From: Melanocharis versteri
Taxonomy: Eukaryota; Chordata; Aves; Passeriformes; Melanocharitidae
Assembly: GCA_013397845.1 (NCBI GenBank)
Contig: VZTG01009228.1
Span: forward strand, 295,445-359,444
DNA length: 64,000 bases
Direction of reading: 5' to 3'
Shown in pieces: positions 24,901-38,900 of this stretch. Within the stretch, counting starts at the first letter, position 1, and the number at the start of each line of letters is the position of its first letter. The position numbers and the translations under genes were made by a program. The notes below the pieces were generated by a model. The model ran no database searches. It was given only the letters and a program-made list of their open reading frames with translations, and had not been told where the DNA came from.

Positions 24901-27900
24901 AAAATCCTTTCTTCTGAAAAGCTGTCATTGCATTCAGACTGTCATTAAATCTAGAAAGTTTTGTTCAGTGCAGCCGTAATGACAATCAGAACTTTGGGGC
25001 CAGAGGAGCTCAGATATCTTATCAAAATAGCAGCACTTCATACATTCAGACTGAAAAGTGTGCAAACCAAGCTGGGGGAGCTACTGTACTCTTCTTTGGT
25101 CTGGATTTTGTTTGCATGCCCCTCAATGCTGCAAGTTAACAGAAAGTTTTGAACTCGTAGATACCATGCATTTCAGCAATCTTCAGCTTATTCCTAAACT
25201 TTGTATATTTTTCCATTCATCCTTTTAGGAACAGAGCTGTATTTTTACAAGTATCAGTAGACTTCTCAGTGAAAGCCATCATGTTTACCATCCTGATGGT
25301 TGTCAAAAAATAACACAAATTAAATATTCTGGAATAGCTAAGTAAAACCTTTTATTTTCTGTTAGCAGGGCAGAGTCCTCTTAAACCTCCAAGGCCTCCT
25401 GCATCTCTTCTGAATAAGTCTCCTGCGGAAAATGAGAATCCTTTAATAGTCTTCGAAAATCCTGAAGGTCAGAGGTGCCAAGAAAATCTCAATGCTGTGA
25501 TATGTCCTGTGCCAAAGCCAAGATCAAGAAGCAATCTCAGACCTGTGGTCAAAAGTACTGAAAGTAAGATAGACAGTGGAGAAGAAGTGAACCAGTCTAC
25601 TGCGAAACAGCAGCAACCTCCAACTCAGCAGTCACCTCTTCCAGATGAAGACAGCTTACTAGACAATCACTTGGTGATGGACAGCATGAGTACAGAAAGG
25701 AGCCAAAATAGTATTGTTTCAAGGATCAAAGTTTTTGAATCCCAAGGCACTAATGATACCTCAGGATTATCAAAAAAGCCAGAAATTGCTCCTCGTTCAT
25801 TCGTCCCAAGGTCTGTTACTACAAAGAAGCCAGTAGTTGCTCCAAAGCCAGGGGTAGGCAGAATTTCAGAAGACTGGGATGCATGGACCGAAAGCAAATC
25901 AACGCCTTCCAAGGAATTGCAGCCTCAGCCTGAAATAGTTGGGAGCAGTGTTGTAACCAAACCTGAACTGCCAAAGAAGCCAAAACCCGGCCTTGTTAAA
26001 AGTAGCAGTAGTGATTTTCTTGATGCAAGGAGTGGATCAGTTGCAGAAAACAGCGATGGACAAAAGAGATTTCCTGTTCCTGCTCCAAGGCCTCTTGTTC
26101 CTAAAAAGTCATGTTACCCAGAAAATCCTGCCCTTTCTTTGGCCTCACTAAAACCGGTTGCTGCTCCTCCACGGCCTTCTGTATCTGCCCAAGAAAAAGT
26201 TTTAAAGTCTCTGGGGGAATTGTCCCCTGCAGCTAACTCCTCAGCACCTGCTTTGCAAAATAAACTAGATGTGGAAGGAGATCTGATCAGTTTTGATGAT
26301 GATGTTTTGCCCCTAAGTCCAGCTTGTGTAGTTAAAGATGGCATCAGTTCTGAAGCAGCAGCAGGTAAGAAGAAATTTTTTTAGACCGTCACTATGGTTA
26401 TTCTTTGCAGGTGTATCCTGTTTGAGTTATGTCTACCTGTCTTGTTGGGGTATATGTGTGTGTAAGAAACTTTTGGTTTTCTTTTATGTCAAGATCACTA
26501 TGAAATTACATGGATTTTGGGACTCAGGAGGTTTCAAGGCTATATAAATCTCGGAACTTGTCTGCTGGATATATTACGTGATTACTAAAGTAATGATAAA
26601 GGACTTGATGTTATATGTTAGATGTCATCTCCAGAATATGTCACAGTTCTCTCTGGGGAGCTTGGGACAGGTTACCTCTTACCATCTAATGTGACTAATT
26701 TATTTGAGGGCCTTGAGTTCTGTAGTGGAAACCTAGTCACTGGAAGAAGGAGCAGTGTTTGTGGCATATAGGAACTTACTGGGGTAGTCTGTCCATCTCA
26801 CCAATGCCTACTTATTTTCTCTGTCCTATCTTTCTGTTTTGTCTTGTCTTGTCATGTGGCTGCATTCTTGTAACAACTTCAGCTTCAGAGGTTTTTTAAA
26901 TAAATGAAAATAATTATTTCATGTGGACAGATCAATTACTAGAACTACATTCCTTTCATAAACCTTGTTTGATACTATTAAGCACTTGGGGTTAATTTGT
27001 TTTAGTGCTGTTTTAGGTAGTTTAAGACACAGGTGTTGGGCTGTCATTACATTTTATAGCAATAGGTTTTGCCCTCTTAATATTCAAGTATGTCCTGGTT
27101 TAGCTGACCACCCCCATTGCAATCCAGGGAGAGTTCTGTTTTAAAGCAGAGGGTGTGTCATGCAAAATGCTTGTTTAAGGAACTCGCTGCAATTTTTGAT
27201 TTTTTTTTTTTTTGTAACCTCATCTATTGCATTTGCGTGGCCAGGTTTTGATATGGGGGGGCTACAGGGGTGGCTTTTCTGAGAAGCTGCCAGAAGCTTC
27301 CCCCATGTCTGACAAGGGGGGTGGGATCCCATGCTGAAGTAGGGGAAGAATGTGGGAAGTCCTCCCCCGTTGAGGAAGGAGCGGCAGAGACAGCATGTGA
27401 TGAACTGACCACAGCCCCCATTTTCATCCTCCTGTGCTGCTTCAGGGAGGAGGTGAGAAAATTGCGAGTGAATTTGAGACTGCAAAGAAGGGAGGGGTGG
27501 GAGTAGGTGTTTTTAAGATTTGGATTTATTTCTCATTAGCTTTCTCTCATTTGATTGGTAATAAAGTCAAGTAATGTTTCCCCAAGTCAAGTCTGTTTTG
27601 CCATGATGGCAGCTGGTGAGTGATCTCTCCCTGCTTTTATCTGGACCCAAGAGCATTTTGTTACATTTTCTCTCCCTGTTCATTGGGGGAGTGGAGCGAT
27701 AGAGTAGCTTTGGGGGGCACCTGACATCCAGCCAGGGTTAACCCCCTACACATCATTTATCATCTTAACTTTCAGAAAAGAGAGGTGTAAGTGCTGTGTA
27801 GTTGTCACGGTTAATCAATATTAATGATTGTTAACAAATGCAATTTCTTCACAGTTTGGGAATGATATTGTCAGATGAAGTTCTAATTTGTTATTGTTCC

Positions 27901-30900
27901 TCCTCTGTATTGTCATAAAAGCCCCAAGGCAGATGTAGAAAGTTCCCTTAAAGTTTTAAATTGTTAAGATTGGTGCGTGCAGACCTGCAGTTCTCAGGGG
28001 AGCTTATGAAAGCAACAAAAATAAGGCAACAAAAGATCCTGCAGGAGAGGTGATTATTTCAACATGGATACAAGTCCATTTTTTCTTGGGCTGACAGATT
28101 CCAGGAACACTGAAAAAATGTCACCAAAACTGAAAGGAGGCAGGAGTACAGGGTGGCTGGAGAGGTGTTATGTCAGGGAAATGTATGGTTGATGGTGTCT
28201 AGGTGGGAACAGAGGCATGATCATTGTGTCTGGAGACTGGAGTCATGGAACAGACACTGTACATGTGGATGGTTTTAGAAGAAAAACCACTTAGGGTAAA
28301 ACTTTTGTAGTTTCAGTCATTTTATTTTGATTAATAGATGTAACAAATAGAAGGAAAATGTACCTGTTCTAAGTAGTAGGCAAGAAAAGAGAATATATAC
28401 ATTTTGAAAATGCATAAAAAGGAAAATCATGTTTTGGCTATGTACATTACAAGACAGACTTGTCCTCAACCTAGAAAAATTAAATAACATTAATTCTTCC
28501 ATTAAATCAGAGGTTGAGCGATCACAAATGAAAATCACCTGAGAAAAACAGCTTTCATGGTGAATTGATAAGAATGTCGTTCTTACTCTTTCTGGTTGGT
28601 GCCCTAGGTGTTACTCTTCATTTAATTAAGAAGAAAATGCTTTCCATTCTCATGCTTAACAGAGGAATTATTCATATAATAGTTTCCTGGCTTAAGTCAC
28701 CTGCCTGTGATTTTATTCATTCAATAAAATGTCATCTTCGCTGCAATCACTTCTTGCCTACTAAAGAGAAAAAGGTATGGCAGCATTACCACTTTATTAC
28801 ACTGTAAAATTAGGATTAATTCCAGACTTTTGCTGGCATTTTTGAGCTCAAGATCATATCCTGTACCCTGGGTAACTAATACTGTGCAATGTCTTGACAG
28901 AGCATCCACAAGAACAGCACTGGCTCTCTGAAAATGAGGCAACACAGGGCACTAACACTAGCTATTTCTCACATTCCCATAGGAACAGCTTAGGATTTGC
29001 AAGATGAATCCATGGTAAAATGTTTTGTGAAGGCAGGAAGAGAAGCTCTAATCTTGCTCCCAGTTCCCCAGACCTTTGCGTTTCTTACATATTTGTCATT
29101 GTCATTACTTAGCAAAATGACAGTGCTCTGCTTGTTGTTATGGCAACCCTAGGAGAGGAAGAAGGCTTTTATGCAGTGGCACTGGAAACCAAGCACCAGC
29201 ATCTTGTTTGTCAGGGAGCAGCGTTGCACTGCATGTCGCAGCGTTACCAGAGCTGCATTTTCTCTGATACAGCACAGGTGCGTTAGGCCAACATAAACTG
29301 AACTGGAGGGATCAATCCCCGCTCCTGCTGACTCCTGCTGTGAAAGGAGGAAGGGGAAGTGTTCAGTGGATGATGAGGAGAGTGCAGAAGGCAGAAGCTG
29401 AAGTGAGCATATGAACGAAAAGGTGAAACGGGCAAAACAAAGTTCAGAGTCTCCACAGCAATTTAGTTGACTGATGTAAGACATCAGTTTCCTCTAACAG
29501 AAGGCTACCACCTCCACAGTAGTAAGGGAAATTTGCATACTGTGTATGTGCTAAGATCAACAGTGTGGGCAACAAACCAGTTTAGTTTCACCAGTTTAAA
29601 TGTCAGGGTTTAACTGGTAGTTTAACTACCAAAACTAGCTGAATGATTCTCTTTTGAGTTTACATCAAGCAATCCCATCAGTTTTGTCAGTGTTTGACAG
29701 CATCCCCAGCAGCACAGCTGTTAGTTGAGTGAATTTACTCTTATCCAAACATCAATGATTTTATCCTTGTCCAGCCTATATAAAGAGGGGGAATCAGTCT
29801 GGTGCAAATAAAGACTCTGGATACTGAGATTTCTTTTAAAGCTTTCAGCATCCACTCAGAGAGTTGAAGTCTGTGGAAGCTTTGGAAGCTCAACAGCTGC
29901 AAAATTCAGAGGTGAATTGTGACAAAATCTTGCAGCCAACTCATGATGCTGACCCAAGGGAAGTGCCAGGAAGGAGAAGTCAGGAATGACAAATCTGTAG
30001 AACTGCTTTGTCATCAGCCAAAACAGTTTTAAGTGCCATGATTTCGGACTCAAAGGCTGACGTTCAAAGCCATTTGTATCCTAATGAAATTACTTGTATT
30101 GCAGTCAGTGATTTAGAACATGGAGGTATCTGTTTAGGACTCTACACCTTGAGGTTCTAATGCTTTGATGATAGTTGTGATATTTTGGATCATCTGGGAT
30201 ACTTTTGCATTTCTTTTATGACTGATAACAGGGACTTGTGCAGTTCCTGAAGGTTAAAAGTTTTGGTAATCTATTAGGTGGGCTCAATTCTCACTTACTC
30301 ATTTTTACAAAGGCTTGGAAATTAAATCCTAGTGCAAGTTTAACTGTGTAAATTTCACAGCTTCAGAAAACCCATGATTTTACCTGTAACTTGTATTAGT
30401 GGCTATGTCAAAGCATGTAGCATGCCTGCTTGCTAAACATTACGAGAGTGTGTTTTGGACAAAGAAGATCAGGTAATGATGCATTTACAGCACACATTTA
30501 AATTAAAATTTCGAGGTGGTCTTGCTACAATGTTTTTATTCCTTTTCATGTGTGGGGAGCTCTTCTTCCTTCTCTCTGAAACAGCATATAATTCACTGAT
30601 TGCTCTGTGCCTGACATAGCAGAACTCAATTTAAACCAGATGCTTTGAAAAGTAGTTCAGAGTGCCTTACCTTACCAGCAGGAGACAGCTCACATTTTGA
30701 TATCTTCATTATGTTCAGGTCGAACGGAAGTACAACTAGCGCATTTCTTAATTGTCTTATCTGTCTGTCTGTCTGTTTAACTACTTTATCATAGTATAAA
30801 GGTTCATTTCTGTCTGTCTGCTGAGAAAAAACCCAACCAAACCAGTGCTGCTATCCATTTAGGGGTATTGTTGCTTCTTGTGGCATGAATGGTGGCATTT

Positions 30901-32919
30901 GTGTGACATTATAGACAATTCAGAAAAACTGGTGCTTGAGTAACTCCAGATTTGTCTGCTGTGGGGATATTGCCCAGCTGCTTGATTTTAATTGCTTCCT
31001 CAGGATGGAAAAGAAAAGAAAAAAGAAAAAAGGGAAATACTTCTAACTGGTAGATTAGTCCAGACGTATCATCAAATAATGCAGCTTTTCTTAAGGTTCA
31101 TCTGTGTTTCCAATGACTCTTATTGTGGTTATTTTCAAGACACCTGTCTCCTTTTTTACTTACTGACAAATTATCACCCCCAGAAAAGAATGAGCTGTCT
31201 CATCCATTTTAATCTGCTCTTTGGCATAAACCCCTGTAAAAACAGTTTTACCTGAAGACATGCTGCTGTGGAGTATTGGAGATTGGGGGCTGTGCTGTGT
31301 CCTGTTGGTTCTGCTGCAAGGTTGGCAGTCTCCAGCAAAAGTGATAACAAGCATCCATTAACTCTTCAGTCACTACAGATGCTTCCTTAGTAGATACAAA
31401 TTGGAGCCTTCAAGGGCCTTGAAAGTTGGCACAGGAGAGGGCCTTATATCTGGGCTCAGGAAACAAATAAGGTTTTTAAATCATAGCTATGTAATAGATG
31501 AATAGCCCTTTAGGTTGTCAAATACGAATTAATTTGGTTTGAATTCCAGGTCTATAGATGCTGTGAAGTAACACACAAGTAATAATGTTCTTAATAAGAT
31601 CTGTCTTCTCTGATAATTAAATCTGTTTATTTTACAATACTTAAAATGCAGATATCCTTTGTTCAGAAAGTTTGTCAAAGAACAACAAAATGCTTATTTA
31701 AAAGAAAATGTTTATAAAAAACCCTTTTTTTTTTCTTTGCTGAAAACATGTGAGATTCTTGCAAGGGAGTAGATAGGTGTTTTAAACAGCATTATAAATT
31801 ACCTTGTCCTTCACATTTTCAATTAAAAAAAAAAAGATTTTGTATGTCCGACTGTTTTCCCCTACCTGCTTTGGAAATTTTCCAGCTTGCCTGTTTTGGG
31901 GCACTTGAATCTCTTGGCAATAAAAAACCATTCATTCACCTGGCAAGAATGGACAAGGCCGTGTTTCTTAATCTTCAGGGTAATTTGGGGGCATATTTTC
32001 TTTGTCACCCATTGTATGTCCGAATACCCTCCGGCATCTAATTTTTGAAGTCAGAATAGGTTACACAACCAATTTCTAGCAACATGCCCTCACGGCTGAC
32101 CTGTTCTGGCAGGCAGTTTGATGAGAGACCTCCTGAAGGCTCTTGCAATTTGAACTATCCTAGTCTTACTTCAACTAGCAGACCAGATCGGTGATAGAGG
32201 AGTAGTGTCCAAACTCTCCCGTAATAGCTCGTGCTGGTATGCGCAGTATTTTTGTGCCAAAGGCAGTGTAATTTCCATCACTTTACTTGTACAGATGAAT
32301 GATGGACCAAATGGTTATGCTTTCAGATGCACACAGGTACAAAGTGTGGGCCTTCCCACGCTTTGAGAGAGAAGTGCTGAAAGCTCGGAATGGGTCGATC
32401 TATATCTCTAGGTGTACAAGTAGCATGTGTGTAGTTTTCCACCCCATGAATGCTTTTATTGCCATTAAGTGTTACAAAAGTCCAAGAAGTTTTGCTATTC
32501 TAGTAGTAGATTTGATTTTATCCACTCTCCAGCTTTCTGACAACGTGGATGAGATTTCATTGTTCAGTTAGGGACAGCTTGCATTTTCAACAAGTACATT
32601 TAAGTCAAATCTTCTGTGGCATGTCTTGGCAGATTTTTTCTATACTTTCCAGAGAATACAAAACTCTGTATAATTCTTTGTCTTTGTGCACTTTTGTCGC
32701 ACTGATGGCTCTTTCTGCAAAGCAAATTTGCTTGCCTCTTCTCCAGTTTCAAGTCTGAAGCAGTACTAAGTCTCCTCCTGGATAATACTGCATTCCTTTT
32801 ATTTGAATGAGCTGGTCTAGTCTCCTAGTGTTAAGGGAACACTGAGAAGCCTGAGTGTCACTTGAATTTACTTTCAGGTTATGCACAGATCAGATGCTGA
32901 AAGAACCTGCGTCCCATTT

Positions 32920-32952
<33 letters not shown>

Positions 32953-35900
32953 TTTATTTCCTCCAGTCTGTTTCTGTAGTCATAACCAGATCATGACAAT
33001 GTTCTGTGCAGAGGGAGCTGCAAATTGCGTATTTTGTGAAAGGTGGTGTAGTCCATATTATTCTCTCTGTGTCAGAAATCCATTTCTGGAAACAGTGAAC
33101 TGTTAATTTTCTTGATGAAAAATACTGTGCAAAGCAGATTGGTAAAATCACTGATGCTGGAATTTATATACCATACCTGTCTAATACATCTCTTTATAGT
33201 TGTAAATAGGTTGATTTAAAATGTCTGAGTGAACATCAGACTTTTGATTTTGATGTTTCACAGTGTTTCTTGAGCATGAACCCCATTCTTTGGGATGTTA
33301 TCTGTCAGGTTTCCTTTGAATCTCTGGCTATATTACTAGGAGGGGCCTGTTGTTGACAATCTTCCCCCAAGCATGGGTTTATTATGCTTCCATAAACACC
33401 AGAGTGCTTTCACGGGGCTAGGTTTTAATAAAACCATTTGTTGATGCGGTCTGTTCCTGTTCTCTGTTCCTGGAAGACTCTGGTAACAATATTGTTCTGT
33501 GTGAAGGAAATGTGTGAGTGTTGCCATTAACAGCTGATTTAGGGTTTTGAATTAAACCTTGAAAGTAGACACAGTTGCATACTTCTGTAGTGACAAGTGT
33601 AATACCAGCATCCACACCTTTGTACTCCATTGTTCTCATGTGTACTGAGTACTTGCAGGACTGAGCATCTTCACCACAGATAGTACTAGTCTGGGCTTTT
33701 AGCTTCCCATTTATTATTTGTTTGGAGATTCCCCTTATTGCTGCTGAGGTGTCTATTATCATCTTACTACCTCTCCCTTAAAGACTACCAATAAATATTT
33801 CAGGAAGATACCCTTCTGTCCTTCTTGCACGGGCAAAACGTACTGCTTCTTCTGTAACCTCTTCATTTTTAATTTTAAACAAGGGTGGTGTATGACAGTG
33901 GGGGGAAAAAGGTTGTTTCTCCAAAACTGTTAAAAGAAAGGAGATGATGTATGGTTTATTTGAATATACGGCTTTCATTTGTCTTTCCTGCAAACAAGCA
34001 CACTAATATATGCTATCACATAACCCTTTGAAACAGAAGCTCTAGGAAAATCAGACTAAGGAAGACACAGACTTCAAGCATCATTGTAAAACTTGAATAA
34101 AAAAAACCAGTAGAAATCTGTTGATATGTGTTATGAAAAATTACTTGCAGATTAATTTCCTTGAGCTGAGAAGCTTTAAATGAGTATATTAACAATTCTG
34201 TTTTCACACCTCCATGAATTATGCTCAAACGATGCCCAATTGTTGTTAAACAACATAAAAATTTGATATGTTGTCAGTCCCATTGCACAAAGCAGCACAG
34301 TCATTTTCTCAGCCAATTTCTGCTGCAAACCCAGCACTGGGGAATGGAATAACACAAACAAGGTAATGAGTTTTAAACTAATTATGAGGTGACAACAGTG
34401 TAATTGAACATAAGATAATGAGTGGAAAACTAACGTTCATCAAATGGTTTTCTCAGCCTTAGAAATTGCTTTTCTCAGACTTAGAAATTGTCAGATGTAT
34501 TGATGTAGAGACCTCTGCCAACTGCTGAATGGTCAAGAAAACTGTTTCTATGCACGGCAATGATTAACAGCTGACAAACAGCAATGTTTTACAATTTTAA
34601 ATCTCCTTTAAATTTACAAGACTACAGAGCTGTGATTGTTTTGGGTGTTCAGAGCATTTCCACTTGGTCTCACAATGTCTATATTTTCATAAGACAGAGG
34701 CTTTGGAAAATTGTTTCCTCGTTTTTCATGCAGAACTTCCTTCACCTCTGCAGAACCTTACCCTGAGAGGTGCTCTGTGTGCCAGAGTGTTCCTTATGGT
34801 CATGCTGTGTCAAGGAGCCCATGACTTAGCCCTGCTCACCTTTCCTCTGCTTGTTCTGTGTCTCCAGCTTCCCAACTGGCCAATGCAGCTTTGAGGCCTC
34901 GCTGCCTCACCAGGGTTACTCGTCAAATCTGATGTGGAGTTGCCAGATAACTGGAAGAGAGAACAAAGCCCAGTTTCAGGGGGGGTTTTTTCAGCTTCAC
35001 TTAAAGTCACTCCAAACACCAGCACAAAAGTTAAGATTTGATAAATCTTCAGGTTTTTTTAATGCAATTCAAGTGTTGGCATTGTAGCTAGCAGATGGAG
35101 GTATAAAAGAGTAAAAGAATATTGCAGGCTTGCTCCATTGGTGGGATTTTGATTTCTTGTAATGACTGTACTTCAGAATGCTTCCACCCCACTTGTGGTC
35201 TATGTTTTCAAGTCCTCTGCAAAAACTCTTGCTGTGATGCAGCTTTCACTGAAGGGACCTAAACCCTCTACCCTCATGTGCTAATCCATAACTTCAACAA
35301 AATGTTAAGTTTCACCCTTAAAGCATTGTGGGTCGCCTGTACCTAATTTCCAGATGCACTGGAAATCCTTGGGCACAGTGCGATGGAGCCATCTTTTGTC
35401 TAGATGGTAACAGAGTTTATTTTTAACTGTAGCCTGTATATCTTTATCTGTAGACAAATTGTTGACCTGCCATGATCCTTTGTACCTGAAGTGTAGGCTC
35501 GCAGCTGTTGAACAAGCAGCCTGACAGAAGGAATTGATTTGCTTGATTCCTGATTAAAATGTGACCTGAAGGTACCCGTCTGGGTTTCTGGGGAGCCTGT
35601 AGGCAGGTTGGCTTTAAGAGAGGCCATGGCACAGATCCACACAGCACACCCGTACAGGATGGATCTGCCTGTGAAGAAAGCCTTAAGCAAGGGGCTAGTG
35701 GGAGGTGGACATCTGAGCAGGGTGGACATACATGGGCCCTGTGGCATGTTGTCCCTGCTGTTGTGACAGCTGCATGCTGCCAGAAGGAGCTGGAGGCACT
35801 GCCAGAGGGGGCTGATGGCAGAAGCACCGGTGAGGGGGAGCTGTGGCCACTGAGTTGTGTGCACGCAGGGGGGCATGAGGTTGTTCATAAATAAATACTG

Positions 35901-38900
35901 CATTTCTGGATTTTCTTGAATCTTACGTGAATTGCCAGGCACAGATTTATAGTGTCTTGCTTGGATTGGATTATATTGTCCATAAGAAATCAGGACTTCA
36001 TATGACATAACTTTTTTCTAAGTGTTGAAGATAAAATTTTATCAAATACAGATTCTTCCAACTTTGTCAGGAAGTGTGGCAGTAGTTTTGGGAAAGGGTA
36101 TGCTTTTATAAAAGTCATGAATAATTCAAAGAAATGCCCTGCATACTTCCTCTCTTAGACTGTGACATCCATAAATAACATCTCATTGAGCTACACGTCT
36201 GAAAAGGCCAGCAGAGGAGATCAGTCTCAGTTGTTGTGGCTATGACTATGTGTCAGATTTATCATCCAGAGTCCTTCTCCAGTTTCTACTGTACACTTTT
36301 ATGATACTGTTAAGCATTGCCATTTTACTGCAGAATTTGATAATGTCAGAGAAAGAAGTAGCAGTTGTTAACAAGAAAGAAGTATTGCTCTTTGACATGA
36401 AGGTGTGCTTGAGAAAGAACACATTAATTTGGTCTTTATTTATGTACAAGTATTTTTACAGCTGCCTTCTACATGTGCCTATGTTCCCAAGCCTGTTAAT
36501 AAGAGACTAGTGTTTAAGGTAATGAAGCATGGGAAACATTGCTCCTGTCTTACCAGTGGAATGATTGGGCAGGCTTGTAGAGGAATGAGTGATACAGACA
36601 GGGGCAGAGCTCAGGCACAACTCCCAGACCTTGGTCTGGACCAGTTCCCTCCATGTCACCGGGTTTATAACCAATAAAATAATGCAGAATCTTCAAAAGA
36701 ATTAGTTGTTCTACAGCAAAGACGTTTTGTAATCAGTAGTATTTAAATGTTTTGTATGTTTCAGTAGGTATTTTATGTGCTGCAGTGCTGATTGCTTAGC
36801 TTTGGCAAGATGGTATTGATTAAAACTTTTCAGTGAATGTGTTCACAGCTATGTCAGTGCATTAGATCAACTGCTTTGTAAACATTTCCCTAAAGCCATT
36901 CTGATTTCAGGTCCCTATTACCAAGCAATGCAGTTCCTCTTGTTCAGTGGCTCATATAATCCCAGAAGGTATCTGAAGCATGTTTATGTTAAGTCAACCA
37001 TGAATGTAGATGTACAAAGAAGACCTGTTATTTACAAAGAGTTGGGTATATTAGTTGCATCAGCCTGATCCATCTTTTTGTATTACTGTATTGGGTGTGA
37101 AATATAAATATCCTTACTAATGAAAGCAATACTTGGTCGGATTTGTGTTCAACAAATAAGTATTAAAGATGTTGGGGTTTTTTCTTCCTTTTAGATCCAT
37201 TTCAGTTCCTTACCAAAAATGAGCCTGCCAAGGAACAGACGGCTCAACCAGCTTCAGCTCGGAAACCCACTGTGATCCGAATCCCAGCTAAACCCGGGAA
37301 ATGTAAGTTCTTCTCTCAAATGTCTGAGAAATGTGTAAGAAAACCATTTCAGTTGGGACTTAACATTTAGAGATTGATTTGCTGTTTGCTAGCTAATATT
37401 AGCTGCCAGAGTAATCCCATGGTACAGTTTGACAAGGCAGAGGAGACAACCTGAGGGCTGTGGTTGGAGGGAGAGGTAAATGAGCATCATGTTCCACTCT
37501 CCCTGCCTCCCAGCTGCCTCATCGGGCTCCCTCCCTTGAGTTTGATGTCTCTCAAACCCGATGGAGCTGATGCATATCAGAGGTGAAACTGTATGTAAGG
37601 AGCAGATTTAAAGGCTGGAAAGGAAGACTTGGAGGAGACCCTTGCAGCAGAAGCAAGCTTGTTTTGTCTGCTAAACCATATTCTGGAGCTGTACCTTTGG
37701 CCAAATTGATTTCGGTGCTGACCTCAGCTGAGGTTATTTTAGTGCTGCTCCCTAGCTTCCTTGTCAAAAGAGCAACATTGGTGCCTTAAACTTTCCTTCA
37801 AACCCAGCTTGGTTGGGATGTTTAGCATAGTTTTCACAGTTTAAATCAAGAAGTTCCCTTGATCCTTGCTAGTTTTGAAATCTCTGGCCATTTAAGGAAG
37901 AATGTTTAGGTAGCACTTTGAGGGAATAAAAAAGGCATGTGAGAACTCGGATGCAAAAACCTGATGTGTTCAATTTTATTTCAAGGTCTTGACTATAGTT
38001 TTCTGAGAGTTACTGTATTCCTAAAGCCTTCCACCTCTAATCCTTTACAGCTTTACAAATGACACTGACAGTGTCTCGGAGTGGAAATTTATCAGAGAGC
38101 CACAAGGTCTTTGTGTTGGTCTTTGTATGCTGGAGTGCATACTTGCAGAATTTTGTTTGGCCTTATCTTTGATCCTCAAAGCTTAGGGAAAAATGTCACA
38201 AGATAGCTCTTAAAACTCATGTTTCAAAATCATGTTTTGCCACGCTTAGTGGATGTATAGTCAACTTGTAGTAACTGTATGTCCAGGTGGTATTTCTCCT
38301 AAGAGTTTCACTCACTATTTCCAATCTCCCCCTGTCACCAACTCAGTGTTAAAATACTACATTTTCTTTTCCCTTGCATATGAGAAATGCAGTGGAAATT
38401 ATTAAAAATGCAGAGAAGACTGAAGATAAAGCTGTGAGGAAAAGTCTTTCTGTTAATACCTGATTAAAAACAAAAGGTTTTTTCAGTTGGAAGAATGTGT
38501 TTTTGAACTACTGTAAAGAAACAATGACATAATTCTTCTCTCTAAAGGAAATTGTAATTACAATTAAAAATAAAATGAAATGAAACAAAAAGCCGACCAA
38601 ATACCTGACATTTTTTCTTTTCCCTTTTTTTTCTGAAATGGATTCCCTTTTGAACTTGTAGATAACTGGTCCCTTGCTGCTCTCTAGTGGTAATTGAACT
38701 TTCCACAAAGGACTGCTGGTCCTGTACTTAGCTACAAACAGCAGGAGGTTGTGAAGGACTGCCTGTCTTATGGGAACCAGTGGTTGGAAGATTAATGGGA
38801 TAGGGAGGAACAGAAGCAGATTCTGAGAAAGCAGAGTAGCCTTTTGTCAAATAGGAGCTGCTGCAGAAATGTGACCTGTTAAAAGTTAAAAGAGAAGTAC

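Larger units (their letters stand above)
26365..37194 (+). other. SH3D19 intron, 10.8 kb
   Basis: This is the longest intron seen between confident exons. It contains a solo LTR (27091-27750), a compact TATA/AATAAA module near 29777-29812, a CT microsatellite (32921-32943), and a 202-codon open frame on the minus strand (35400-36008) with no recognisable family. No exon fitting the flanking phase was found inside it. The join across it gives a sensible DPFQ...RKPTVIRIPAKPGK segment. Confidence 0.75.
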
